From Microstegium vimineum (Eukaryota > Streptophyta > Magnoliopsida > Poales > Poaceae): a stretch of 64,000 nucleotides of DNA. The position numbers and the translations under genes are program-made. Each line of letters opens with the position of its first letter. The first letter of the stretch is position 1. The stretch spans positions 53,602,748 through 53,666,747 of the forward strand of contig CM039132.1 in NCBI GenBank assembly GCA_022036555.1, given 5' to 3'. Of the stretch, positions 21,732-33,298 are shown piece by piece. The notes below the pieces were generated by a model. That model was given only the letters and a program-made list of their open reading frames with translations, did not search any database and was not told where the DNA came from.

Positions 21732-24700
21732 TCAAGGATCAATAGGTGTAAGAAGACACATTTCCATTCCGAGCAATTGACAACTCTTCAGTTCATCTTT
21801 TGAACTTGGCTGAACTGCACAATTCTTTTCTTTCCCAGGAGCAGCAGACAGCCCCTGGTTAATTACCATCTGAATGTCATCTTCTTGTCCAGTAACTTCT
21901 GGTGTGGGAGGAGTTTCCTTAGCCTCACTCACTGTTGGCGTTGAAGCAGCAGAACATTCTGCAGCCTCACTTTCACTTTCATCAGATGCGTTGACTAACA
22001 ATACTTTTGGCCTGTTTGGATGCTCCTTGGCAGCTTTTTCCCAGGTTTTTCTTGTTTCCAGAGCAACTCTATGATCTAGACTGACTTCCTTAAGACATGT
22101 GAGGCGGTTGATTTTGATGTCAGCGAGACCAACTAGGTCTTTGCAGATTAGCTTAAGTGAGATGAGGTACGGCAAAGCTCCTCCTTCAATTGTTGGTAAC
22201 GTGGCACGTTCCAGGACAAAACACAGGTGCAGCAGCCCCGGAAATGCCTGATCCTCAATGATAAAATCTTCAAGGACATCTGCAATCAGCTTGAGATGCT
22301 GCAAGTCTTTCAAGTTAGCCAATGCTGCAAAGAGGCCCGCTGTCAATTTCGTCGATGAAAGGCACAACTCCCGGAGACCCCGCATCGATATGACAAACTG
22401 CGGAAGTTCCAACAGCCTCCCTTTTAACTTCAATGATCTAAGGTAACAAGGAGCCTTCAAAGAGTTCATGATGTTTTCAGTGCCATCATCAAAATGAAGT
22501 GATAGAGAACGAGGATCATTGCTCTCTTCTTTGTCATCATGGATGAACTTTTGGACAGCATTCACAAGATCGGTGAAGTTGTTGCTTCTGTCACTCCTCT
22601 CAAGCCATATCTTAATCTTTCTCAAATTAATCATGTAATTCATGATTTGTGGAAATCCTTGACACCCATCCGTGACAAATCCTGCAAGTGTCTCTAGGTT
22701 ACTCTGTTCAGTCATGAAAAACTTCTGCATGTCACTTGTTATCTTGACTTTATCAGAAAGTTGGAACTTGCCAAACAGATGGAGTAAACAGGGGAGCAGG
22801 AGGACCTCTATAGGTAGTGTTTTCACCTTTGTTCTCCTCAAGTCAAGTGTCTCCAACAGCTTCAGTTTTTCTATCTCCTTTGGAAGACTGGTTACAGTTT
22901 CCCCGAGGCTCAGATATTTCAGAAGAAAAAGGTTGCATATGTCTTTGAGGTGGTCATCTTCCAGATCGATACATTGTTCAAGATCCAAGACTCTCAACAG
23001 CTGGTACTTTTGGAAACTCAAAATAGTTTTGCCAGCCTCCCCAAAAACCATCAGAGATCTGACAAGAGACAAGTCAATGTCCAAAGAGCTGCCACTTGAA
23101 GCACTATGGTGATGGAGGGAAAGCCGACGCACATACTTGCGTTCAACTTTGTTGCCAGAAAGCAAGGTGATGAAGTCCTGGGAGGTGGACATTAGCAAAA
23201 TGAACTCGCGCATCATGCCATATGTTTTGCATGTCTTTACCTGATCATCGTTACGGATGCCGATGGGCTCAATAATGCTCCGGTCTATGAGGGTGTTGAA
23301 ATTTTCACTAGATGAAGGCTGTGCTTCTACAAACCCCTCTGCTAACCATCGCCTCATCAGCCTCTTCCTCTTTATGGGATGATCACATGGAAACATACCA
23401 AAATACAGAAGGCAGGCTTTGGGGCCATGGCCAGGAAGACTAGAGAAGCTGTGGATAAGCACCCTTCGCATTCTCTCCAAGGTTTCGTCCTGCTCCAGAT
23501 GATGACTAAGATCTCTGCACACATCTTCGCAGTTGGGTCCTGTGGGCCAACCATTTTTTCTCAAGAATTGACCCATAGTAACAAGAGCAAGTGGTTGGCC
23601 ATCACATTTCTTCAGAACTTCTTTTGATTCTGGTCGAGGATAACCTGAATATTTCGTCGGGCAAGATTTCTTGATAAACAATTGCTCTGAGTGTTTATCA
23701 CCGAGCCTTTTCATTTTGTGCACATAACCATTAGAAGAGCTGCAAGCATTAGCCACTGACTGGATAGTTGTTGTCACCATTACTCTGCTGCTAACAACAT
23801 TATCTTCTGGGAAGGCAACTTCAATGGTACTCCACTGATCAGTTTGCATGTCATCGATTACAATGAAATACCTATAAGAGAAATTGCCAACAAACAGTTA
23901 ATGATACTAACTGACAACGGCATGATCATACTGTGCAGAGCAAATAGTCTGTATCCTCAACAATCAGTGTGTCGTGCAAACACAGATTTCTTTCTAAATG
24001 AGTTGGTGAACAATTGTTTCTTATTACTACTTGATCAGTGCGTGTGTCTGCTCTTCGGTTCAAAGTTCAAACAAAATTAACTCCTATTCTCAATCGGACC
24101 AGGTAGTTATAGTTTGAATGAGTTATATTTTGGCATGGAAGTAGGCATGCAGAACTTGAATCTCATAAATTTCAAAATAAATAATGTTCTAAACTCTAAA
24201 CCAGAAATGAACAAAATAACAGTGAGAAATGTATGCAAAACACCAACAGACTACCGCTTTTTCAACCCCAAATGTCTTCAGTGCAAATTAAGCTAAGATC
24301 CTGGATTCAATTGGCATTAAAGATTTATCAGGTGTTCAGAGTTCACAGAGGCAATTTGGAAATGAAAATCCGTACTTTGTGTTCATGAACAAGCTGCAGA
24401 AATTAAATAAGATAAAAAAGAAGATTTTTTACCTTTTCTCACCCAAGTGTTTCCTGAGATCTACCGTAAGCTGGTCAACACTAGAGTTATCCTCCACTGT
24501 CCTACCAAATTTTCGGAGGATCTCCATGAGCACCTCTCTCGGACCCCTGTCAGTAGCAGAAACCCAAGCCCGCAGACTGAACTGCCGGCCGGCGTCGCTC
24601 TCGTAGACCTCCCTGGCAAGGACGGTCTTGCCGGAGCCATGGATCCCGACGATGGAGATAACCTTGAGCTGCTTTATTAGTCCCTCTGCCTCCTCGGTCA

Positions 24701-25247
24701 ACTGCTGCACAAGCTCGTCCCTGGGGCCGTCGATGCCGACGATGTCGGCCTGAAGTGTGTGCGGATCAGATCCAGGCGAACAGGAAGACGATTCAGCGTG
24801 CCGAGCAGAGGAGGAAAGGCCGGCTGCGGCGAAGACCCTGTACCTCTTCTCCCTCTGGTGCGCCTCCTCCGGTATCTTCTTCAGGACCTGGACCTCGGCG
24901 GCCAGCCGCTGACGGGACAGCAGAGTCTTCGGCGACCGTACGGTCCGACGAAACAAGGATGCTTGCTGCTCCCGGGTAACATGGTACAGGAAGCGATCTA
25001 CGCAGTCCTCGATGTGGTGAGCCAGTTCACGCAGCCCGTCGATCGACAGGCTCAACACAGCTCCCTGATCCTTCCTCTCCAGCGGCGAGATCTGTTCATC
25101 GATCGTAACAGCGATCATACGGAGCTCTTTCTCCAGGGAATTGATGTCACTCTTGAGGCCCTTGTGCAGCTTGTATTTTCCTTCTACCAGTGAGAAGAGC
25201 CTCGGTAGGATGGTTTTGATGAACCCGCTCAACAAGGCAGCCTCCAT
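21732..25247 (-). CDS. CC-NB-LRR disease-resistance protein (NLR)
   Basis: Intracellular immune receptor of the plant CNL class, a nucleotide-controlled switch that senses pathogen effectors. Exon 1 is 25247-24433 and exon 2 is 23871-21732; a 561-bp intron with GT and AG ends splits Arg272 and restores frame, giving 984 aa. Residues 1-140 are an Rx-type coiled coil with an EDVID-like HIEDCVDRF at 79-87. The P-loop is GIHGSGKT (201-208). Kinase 2 is YFIVIDD (273-279), directly after the intron; the usual Trp that follows is absent. RNBS-B is SSRVMVTTT, GLPL is GQPLA (363-367), RNBS-D is CLLYFGMFP (426-434). The MHD position reads YGM (489-491) instead of HD. LRRs fill about 530-880, followed by a Ser/Thr/Glu-rich tail with no recognised domain. 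An intron between P-loop and kinase 2 is known in grass CNLs such as the Pik group. No stops or frameshifts. Confidence 0.9.
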
Positions 25248-26105
25248 CTCCGTTTCTCACCTTACTAGAGTTCACTGATCTAGCATCAACTACTGGTCCA
25301 GGAAGAGATTAGCTACCACCACCACCCATAGTATCTAGTTCTGCCCCAATCCCCATCTTGTGGTTGAGGAAAATGTGTAGAGGGTTTTGGTTGCCACAGC
25401 ACGTGCCGCCCTGTCACTGGGATACCGAAATATTGATTTAGAAAGAGTAATCCAATTTGTTCCTAGTTTTTACAGGTACTATTAAATTGCACGTCGGCTT
25501 CCTAAACTTGTCCCGAGTACTCATACCGATCATAATACTGGTAAATTGCACACTAAGACCTCTACCATATCGCACATGTCCATCTTACCAGTATAGTCAT
25601 GTAGCGCTACACCATGCTCGCCCTACTACCACATATCTACCTATGTTGCATCATCCATGTGGTGCCGCACCCACGTTGTCATACTGAGCCATATCGTGGC
25701 CACTCGCACTGTTGTGTCGCATGCTACACTCACCCTATTGTGCTATTGCGATGGTTTTGCCGTTGTCTAGGGAAATGAGGAAAGCTGAGATAGTGGGAAA
25801 CTAAGTAAGAGGATATGGTAAGAATGATCATGAGCTCATAGGCGATAGGGAAGAGGTAGGAGTGTTGTGGTGGCGATGGCGATGTTGAATGTGACTACTA
25901 TTAGGTGAAGGCTGGCGCCACGGTAAGGTGGACCAAGAGCGGGTCAAGCATAATCACGAAGGCTTAGCTCGAACGTGAGGTAGGGAAAGCACAAGAAGGA
26001 TGGCTAGGCGATTTAGGAGGTCCTAGGATGCCAGTCTTGCATATCCCTCCTAAGCTCTAGACGTAAGTCCCAATCCTTATGCGCTACACTATTTTGGGTG
26101 GACAA
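24976..26105. repeat. Segmental duplication, copy A (NLR 5' end plus upstream DNA)
   Basis: Covers the first 90 codons of the NLR and about 860 bp upstream. It matches copy B from GTAACAT at 24976 to TTTTGGGTGGACAA at 26105. It lacks the MITE and the gypsy element found in copy B. Confidence 0.88.
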
Positions 26106-26121
26106 ATGTAGTGTTGGTTGG

Positions 26122-26496
26122 CTAAGGGGTCATGCCTGATAGATCCTTGTGGGGTTTCACCTGGTGAGAGTCCCCATGTGTATGGTTTTGAGTAATTGAT
26201 GATAGATCCTTGTGGGGTTTCACCTGGTGAGTAACATACAGGAAGCGATCTACGCAGTCCTCGATGTGGTGAGCCAGTTCACGCAGCTCGTCAATCGATA
26301 GGCTCAGCACAGCTCCTTGATCCTTCCTCCCCAGCGAGATCTGTTCATCGATCGTAACAGCGATCATACAGAGCTCTTTCTCCAGGGAATTGATGTCACT
26401 CTTGAGGCCCTTGTGCAGCTTGTATTTTCCTTCTACCAGTGAGAAGAGCCTAGGTAGGATGGTTTTGATGAACCCGCTCAACAAGGCAGCCTCCAT
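26122..26496 (-). pseudogene. Truncated NLR copy (coiled-coil start only)
   Basis: Starts with the same 40 residues as the NLR (MEAALLSGFIKTILPRLFSL and on), keeps the coiled coil to DRFLY at about residue 87, then runs into unrelated sequence with a duplicated 31-bp block (GATAGATCCTTGTGGGGTTT at 26137 and 26202). It has a small deletion relative to the intact gene (ISLGRKD against ISPLERKD). No NB or LRR part is present. It is the product of a tandem duplication. If transcribed it would give a short CC-only protein of 124 aa. Confidence 0.85.
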
Positions 26497-26576
26497 CTCC
26501 GTTCCTCACCTTAGTAGAGTTCACTGATCTAGCATCAACTACTGGTCAAGGAAGAGATTAGCTACCACCACCACCA

Positions 26577-26873
26577 TGTCACGCCCCTTGGCCGGTGCCC
26601 GTTGCCGGTGACCGACGTGAGTACGAACAGCAGGGAAACACGAGAATTGGACGCGACGAGGAAGCCGGTTGGGCAAACCCCCAAGCCTTGGCCCCGAGTT
26701 TCTATTCTGAATCAAGACATGTCCTCAAGTTTTAGAGTCTGAACCTTATTACAAGATGTGGTCAATGGCCCGAATGCGCCAAGTGGCGAAGGAAAACGTA
26801 AACATACATAAGCTATCACGAATACGTCTTCACTGGAACACTCTGTCTTCATGGCCTGGGCGCCTGCATGACA
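26577..26873 (-). repeat. Gypsy 3' LTR
   Basis: Begins TGTCACGCCCC and ends GCATGACA on the plus strand; 297 bp, near-identical to 32069-32365. Confidence 0.95.
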
Positions 26874-26942
26874 CCTCCCCCCGCTGGAGAATCAGCTTGT
26901 CCCCAAGCCGGAGCGCCTGGAAGTTGTAAGAGGAAGGTTAGT

Positions 26943-28286
26943 CTAGAGCACCTTAACCTGTGGAATGGCAGCATTACCTTTGTGGACAAGCCGGCGATCA
27001 ATGATCTTTAATGGAACAGCTGATACGGCCTCGAGATCAGTGGTCACTGGAAGTGTGTCAAATACAGGACCAAAGTCTGGAGTGAATGGCTTCAGTTGTG
27101 ATATGTGGAAGACATTGTGAATCTTGGAATCAGCAGGCAGTTGGAGACGATATGCCATGGTGCCCACTCTGTTAAGAACTGTATAAGGCCCATAGTATTT
27201 GAATGCTAGCTTTGGAAATGGCCTGTTGGCCACAGAAGATTGAGTGTACGGCTGCAGTTTCAGAAGAACTTTATCACCAACAACAAACTGATAATCTGTG
27301 TGTTTCTTGTCTGCCATCAGTTTCATCCTATTCTGTGCTCGAGCCATGTGTGCTTTCAGGGCCTCCCAATGTAGTTGCCTATTTTCTATCATAGCTTTAA
27401 CATCAGGTGGTGTGTCTTCAGTGATTAATGAGACTGCTTCGAGGTTGGGATCATAGCCAAATAATGCGTTGAATGGTGAACACCCAATGGTAGTGTGGTA
27501 AGAAGAATTATACCATAGTTGTGCCAAGGGAAGCCAGGATTTCCAAGTTGAGGGTGCATCCTGCACTGAGCACCTCAAGTACATCTCAACACACTGGTTG
27601 ACCCTCTCAGTTTGGCCATCAGACTGAGGGTGGTAAGCTGTTGTCAGATTCAGATCAGTTTTGTAAGCTTTGAAGAAGTGCTTCTAGAAATTGCTGATGA
27701 AAATGGGATCTCTGTCACTGACAAGGGATTTTGGAAGGCCATGAATCTTGACCACTGAATCCAAGAAGAGCTGTGCAATGGACTCTGCACTGTATGGATG
27801 CTTAACAGGGATGAAATGTGCATACTTGGACAGTCTGTCTACAATTACCATGATCACACTATAACCTTGGAATTTGGGCAAGCCTTCAATAAAGTCCATA
27901 GTTAGATCCTGCCATAAACCTTTTGGTATAAGTAAAGGCTGTAGGAGACCTAGAGGATGTTGATTGGTGTGTTTGGATTGCTGACAAATAACACACTGTC
28001 TGATATAGTTTTCCACATCCTGTTTCATGCATTTCCAGGCAAAATGCCTCTTGAGCCTCTGATATGTTGCAGCAATTCCTGAGTGGCCTCCAATTGCACT
28101 AGCATGACTGGATGCTATGATTCTTGTTTGAAGAGCAGAATTATGGCCTATCCACACCTTACCATTGTGGTAAATGATTCCTTTGTTCAGTGAATATCCA
28201 TTAGAATCAGGACTGCTAATTGCCAGCTGCTGTAGAAGTTGCTGAGCTTTGGAATCTGTTGTGTAGCTGTTCAGAATCTCCTGCAC
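26943..28286 (-). pseudogene. Gypsy integrase and chromodomain start, interrupted
   Basis: Positions 28286-27684 hold the HHCC zinc-binding domain (HASAIGGHSGIAATYQRLKR, CVICQQSKH) and the start of the catalytic core (WQDLTMDFIEGLP, VSDRDPIF). A TAG at 27684-27686 sits where a Trp is expected. Positions 27584-26943 continue the same frame (SPFNALFGYDPN, the GDKVLLKLQPY motif) into a chromodomain start (IIDRRLVHKGNAAIPQVKVL), which ends at TAG 26943-26945, again at an expected Trp. Chromodomains target such elements to modified histones. The remaining chromodomain is not readable. Confidence 0.9.
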
Positions 28287-28313
28287 CCAAGTTGGCTGAA
28301 CAGTTGATACAAC

Positions 28314-29441
28314 TTATAATGGCAGCAGATGTGCCACTCTTGAAAGGGCATCAGCAGCCTTGTTCTCCTTTCCTTGCCTGTAGACAATCTTGAAATTGAA
28401 GCCCATTAGTCTAGTCATTGCTTTTCTCTGCATTTCAGAATGGAGATTCTGCTCATTTAAGTAAGAGAGGGATTTATGATCAGTCAAGATGATGAACTCA
28501 GATCTCTGAAGATAATGTTTCCATATTTCAACAGCCATAATTAGAGCTAAAAACTCTTTCTCATATATGGAGAGTTGCTTGTTCTTGGTGCCCAATGCTT
28601 TACTGAGGTAAGCCACTGGTCTCCCATGTTGCATTAAGACAGCTCCAATGCCATCAACATATGCATCAGTCTCCACTGTGAATTGCTGTTGGAAATTTGG
28701 TAATGCCAACACAGGTGTTTTTGTCATAGTATCTTTGAGTAGCAGAAAGGCATCTTGTGCTTCTTTGGGCCAAGTAAATTCCTTGAGTTTGAGGATGGAA
28801 GTGAGTGGTTTTGTTAACAGTCCATAACCCTTAACAAATCTTCTATAGTAACCTGTTAGGCCCAAAAATCCCCTCAGCTCAGTCATGGATGTTGGTGCTG
28901 GCCATTTCAACATGTATGCAATTTTGGATGGATCTGTTGACACTCCTTGTACTGAAATGATGTGGCCCAAGTATTCCAAACTGGGTTGTGCAAAAGAACA
29001 TTTTGATTCCTTGAGGAACAGGTTACGCTTCCTGAGTAGCTCAAAAACTTCCTGGAGATGTAGCACATGATCTGCTAGTGTGGGACTGTAGATTAGGATG
29101 TCATCTAGGAAGACCAAAACTGACTTCCTTAAGAATGGTTGGAGGATTTGATCCATCAGGCACTGAAAAGTGGTTGGTGCATTTGTTAATCCAAAGGGCA
29201 TGACCTTGTATTGATAATGGCCCTGGTGGGTCTTAAAGGCTGTTTTGTATTCATCTTTAGGTTTCATCCTGACCTGATGATAACCAGCCTTCATGTCCAA
29301 CAAGGAAAAATATTTGGATCCTGCCAGTTCATCTAGAATCTCCTCCACAACTGGCATGGGAAATCTGTTCTTAATGGTTAAAGAGTTCAGCTTCCTGTAG
29401 TCCACACACATCCTCCAACAACCATCCTTTTTTTTGACCAA
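28314..29441 (-). pseudogene. Gypsy reverse transcriptase-RNase H
   Basis: 375 open codons. RT motifs are RMCVDYRKLN, FSLLDMKAGYHQVRM, MPFGLTNAPTTFQ and the catalytic FLDDILIYSP. RNase H follows (TDAYVDGIGAVLMQHGRPVA, LTDHKSLSYL). The RT/RH domain itself is uninterrupted, but it is out of frame with gag-protease upstream and is followed by TAA at 28314. Confidence 0.93.
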
Positions 29442-30214
29442 TAAAACTGGTGATGCAAATGGACTGTTGCTGGGTATAATGAAGCCAACTTGTAGGAGTT
29501 CCTGTACTTGGGTTTCAATCTCAGTTTTGTGGTGGGAGAGTAGTGATAAGGTTTGCTGTTTACTGGGACAACTCCAGGTATGAGGGGTATGGTGTGGTCA
29601 TAGGTTCTGTGGGGTGGTAGGGTTTGTGGAGTTTGGAATATGTCTTTGTATTGGATGAGTAGGTCATGAATGGGTTCTGGGAGGTTAGGCTTTGGTTTGG
29701 TGTCAAGGGGGTTTTGGCATTCTTTCAGTAACACAAAAGCCCAAATGTCGTTGCTTTGTGTTGATTTGTACACTTTGTTGGCTGAAATGCTGTTTAGGGT
29801 GGGTGTAGGTGGTTGAACTCCTTGTAAAGTGATTTGCTGACCCAGATGGGTAAAGCTCATAGTCAATGTACTCCAATTGAAACTCATGTCACCTTGTTGT
29901 TGGAGCCAATCATAGCCTAGTATGGCATCATAAGGTTGCATCTCTAGAACAATCATATCACTGGTGACTGTATGACCTTGACAGGACCATTGTAGGCCAG
30001 AAGCTATTTGATCTGTCATGATAGATGTTCCATTTGCTAGGCTCACTTTCTTAGGATGCATTGTTTGGGTTGGAATCTGGGCTAGCCTCACAAAGTCTGA
30101 ACTGATAAAGCTATGGGAGCTGCCACTGTCTAGAAGGATAAGCATTGTTTTGTCTTTAATTTTTGCTCTAAACTTCATACAAGAGAGTGGTGCTTTGCAG
30201 GTCATGGCATTCAA
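29387..30214 (-). pseudogene. Gypsy protease region, frame shifted before RT
   Basis: Carries the aspartic protease active site LLDSGSSHSFIS. Near 29535 the frame that encodes the RT N-terminal approach is lost, so this ORF runs into non-sense sequence before ending at 29387. The break is a small indel. Confidence 0.85.
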
Positions 30215-30289
30215 AGATAGCTTACAAAAATCTTCCTAAAGGATATCCTCAGTTTCCAATTGATTCAAGACTTCATCAGGTAATTCTTT

Positions 30290-31491
30290 CTATCTATCTA
30301 GATCATTAATGACCAAAGCATTTGCCTGTGGTTTCTTCCTGACTTTGCATACCTCCATATGTCCTGGTGTATATTGTTCTCCACAACTATAACATAATCC
30401 ATTAGCTTTTCTATAATCCCTCAATTGTCTGTCCCTCCATAATTGAGACTGTTGTTGCACAGGTTTGGTCACATTAGGTTTGTGTTCTGATAGATTGGTT
30501 TATTTCTGGCCTTAGCTCTGGCTACCACATTTTGCTGCACCCTTGCCAAAGCTGCTGCTTTGTTCACTGTGGAGGGCATTTGTGCTTCCACCATTCCTCT
30601 CAACTCATCTTTCAGACCTCTAATATACTGCTTTGAGAAGAACATGTCATCAAAGCCTGCATGATGCATTGTAACTCCATACTGCAGAGACTGAAATTGT
30701 GTAGTGTAGTCTTCCACTGTTGTGGTTTGTCTGAGTTCCAACAAATCATCCATAAACCTACTGTAGTCCTCAGCCCCAAAATCTTGTTCCACTTCCTGAC
30801 AAAAGTGATTCTAGCTTCTGAAGGTACTTTTCTGCTTAAAGGCTTGATACCATAGACCAACCTTATCCTTGAGATGTACTTTTGCTACAGTAATCCACAT
30901 ACCTTCTGGAATATTATACAGGTTGAAATAATCAACACAGTCATCCAACCAAACCTTGGGATCCTCTCCAAAGAAGTCAGGAAAGTCCATTTTTGGCATG
31001 ATGTGCTTGGGCAACCTTTGGTCTTGATGGTGTTTCTGATGGGGACTGTCTTTCTTTCCTGAACCTGAGGCATGATGATCTGTCTTGAGCTGTTTGAAAG
31101 GTTTCCCTTTGTCTTGCTTCTTGTGTCCAGCAAATGGGTTCTCAAAACCATGATCTTCACCAAACAACAGAGATTGTACATCATCATCATCATCGAATAC
31201 AGAGCCAGTGTCAAACTTGGGAGGTTCTTCATGTAATGGTTGCTTCTTAGGTTTCCCCAGGGTGGCTCTGGCAATAGCTAGTGCATTAGCCTCGACAGTA
31301 TGAGCAATATTGTGTTGTTCCTCAGTATAGGAATCCATGGCTTGATCTCTCAGATCCATCTGAGCTTTCATTTGATTCTGTGTAGTGCTGATGCCATCGA
31401 TACGGGTAAACAAGGTATCCAAGCTCTTCTCTAGATTTGTCCAGCGAGTGTTGTCCTCCTCTCTACTACGAGTCATGGTTCCAAGAAGCAA
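30290..31491 (-). pseudogene. Gypsy gag, interrupted
   Basis: Gag starts at 31491 (MLLGTMTRSREEDNTRWTNL). It contains the capsid region (MDFPDFFGEDPKVWLDDCVD), is cut by TAG 30811-30813 where Trp is expected, continues in frame to 30469, then shifts frame into the zinc knuckle CYSCGEQYTPGHMEVC (30290-30472). A stop at 30290 separates it from the protease. Confidence 0.9.
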
Positions 31492-32068
31492 CTACGTCTG
31501 GGGAGAGGGAGCAAGGTTCTTACTGCGTTTAGGAGCCAGCAGGGTGTCGAGGGAACGCGGTGATCTCTTGGTCACCAGGAACTAGGAAAGTTCCCGGTCC
31601 GTCGTCGATCGCTCGAACTCGTGGAACCCTGATGTGTCGTCGTCGATCTCGTGGTCACCCAAGGCAAGGCCTTGTCTTGGTCCGTCGTCGATCGAAGCTT
31701 GATGGCGGAAAATCTCTGGGCACCGGGGTCGTGGAAACCCCAATCCGTCGTCGATTCACCACGAACAAGACGAAAGCGTCAAGCTTGGGTTGCCGATCGT
31801 GCGTGTAGCCGCCAACTCCGTCGTCGAACACCTGATGTGCACCAGAGGCGCACCTAGCACGGTGTTCGGAGGACCAGGTGGGTGGTCCCCGCGGTCGTTA
31901 GGATCCGACGGAGACCTATGTGGAGGAGGAGGCGGAGGTGGTGGTAAGGTAAAGGTTGTGGTTGGGGTGGTGGTGGTTGCGATCGCGTCGCCGCCGATAA
32001 CTTGCTTTGGCCGCGATCCGAGAACCGCCGCCGCCGCTGCCGAGGAAAGATAGGCTCTCGATACCAAC
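31492..32068 (-). other. Gypsy 5' untranslated leader
   Basis: GC-rich leader between the 5' LTR and gag, with repeated CGTCGTCGAT motifs. It contains the PBS next to the LTR. No coding call. Confidence 0.7.
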
Positions 32069-32365
32069 TGTCACGCCCCTTGGCCGGTGCCCATCGTCGG
32101 CGACCAACGTGAGTACGAACAGCAGGGAAACACGAGAATTGGACGCGAGAAGGAAGCCGGCTGGGCAAACCCCCAAGCCTTGGCCCCGAGTTTCTATTCT
32201 GAATCATGACATGTCCTCAAGTTTCAGAGTCTGAACCTTATTACAGGATGTGGCCAATGGCCCGAATGCGCCAAGTGGCGAAGGAAAACGTAAACATACA
32301 TAAGCTATCACGAATACGTCTTCACTGGAACACTCTATCTTCATGGCCTGGGCGCCTGCATGACA
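32069..32365 (-). repeat. Gypsy 5' LTR
   Basis: Same 297-bp sequence class as 26577-26873, followed outward by the CACCA target duplication. Confidence 0.95.
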
Positions 32366-32671
32366 CACCACCCATAGTATCTAGTTCAGCCCCCAATCCC
32401 CATCTTGTGGTTGAGGAAAATGTGGAGAGGGTTTTGGTTGCCACAACATGGTGTCTATTATTGCTTTAGAAGAGTGTAATCCAATTTGTTCCTGTTTTAC
32501 GGGTACTTTTAAATTGCACGTTCTGCTTCCTAAACATGTCATGAGTTCTGGTATGGACCTGGTAAATTGTACACTGAGATCTCTAAAGTTATATTATAAT
32601 ACTATTATAGTCCATTTGTCCCCACACTATCGCCCCCCACCTCTACAACACATGTCCATCTTACTAGTATA

Positions 32672-32798
32672 GCATGTTCGCTTGATCGTTTTGGTGGCTA
32701 ATAAGCCAGCTGATATCGTTTTTGACTATTTTTCTGTGAGAGAAAAACATTGTTTTGGTGGCTGATAAGCCGGCTGATAAGTCAAACGAACAGGGCGA
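32672..32798. mobile_element. Small MITE inserted in copy B of the duplication
   Basis: Present in copy B and absent from the matching site in copy A (an empty site). Ends are imperfect inverted repeats around TGTTCGCTTG and CAAACGAACA, with internal GGCTGATAAGCCGGC-type motifs also inverted. Exact target duplication unclear. Confidence 0.75.
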
Positions 32799-33298
32799 GT
32801 CATGTAGCGCTACACCATGTTCGCCCTACTACTCCACATCTACCTATGTTGCATAATGGATGTGGTGCCGCATCCACATGGCCATGTCATGGCCACCCAT
32901 GCTGTTATGCCGCACGCTACACTCACCATATTGTGCTATTGCGACAGCTTTGCCGTTGTCTAGGGAGATGAGGAAGGCTGAGATAGTGGGAAACTAAGTA
33001 CGAGGAGATGGTAAGAATGAGCATGAGCTCATAGGCGATGGGGGAGAGGTAGGAGTGTTGTGGTGACGATGGTGGTATTGAATGTGACTGCTATTACGTG
33101 AAGGCTGGCACCATGGTAAGGTGGACCAAAAGCGGGTCCAGCATAATCACGGAGGCTTAGCTCAGACATGAGGTAGGGCAAGCACAACAAGGATGGCTAG
33201 GCAATGTAGGAGGTCCTAGGAAGCTAGGTTTGTATATCCCTCTTGAGCTCTAGACGTAAGTCTCAATCCTTATGTGCTACACCATTTTGGGTGGACAA

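Larger units (their letters stand above)
26577..32365 (-). mobile_element. Ty3/gypsy chromovirus (Reina-like), complete but inactivated
   Basis: 5,789 bp with two 297-bp LTRs and a perfect 5-bp target duplication CACCA (26572-26576 and 32366-32370). On the minus strand the 5' LTR is followed by a PBS (TTGGTATCGAGAGC, complement of 32054-32067) and the 3' LTR is preceded by a purine tract (complement of 26874-26883). Gag, protease, RT, RNase H, integrase and a C-terminal chromodomain start are present in order. Small size and short LTRs fit the Reina lineage. By eye the LTRs differ at about 13 of 297 positions. Confidence 0.95.
26231..33298. repeat. Segmental duplication, copy B (split by a gypsy insertion)
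   Basis: Matches copy A in two pieces, 26231-26576 and 32366-33298, separated by the chromovirus. Inside the second piece it has an extra MITE (32672-32798), and around 32575-32650 it has sequence that copy A lacks. Confidence 0.88.

Noticed and set aside
22672..23112. 146-codon plus-strand frame inside the NLR
   Set aside because: It is antisense to the well-supported LRR coding sequence.
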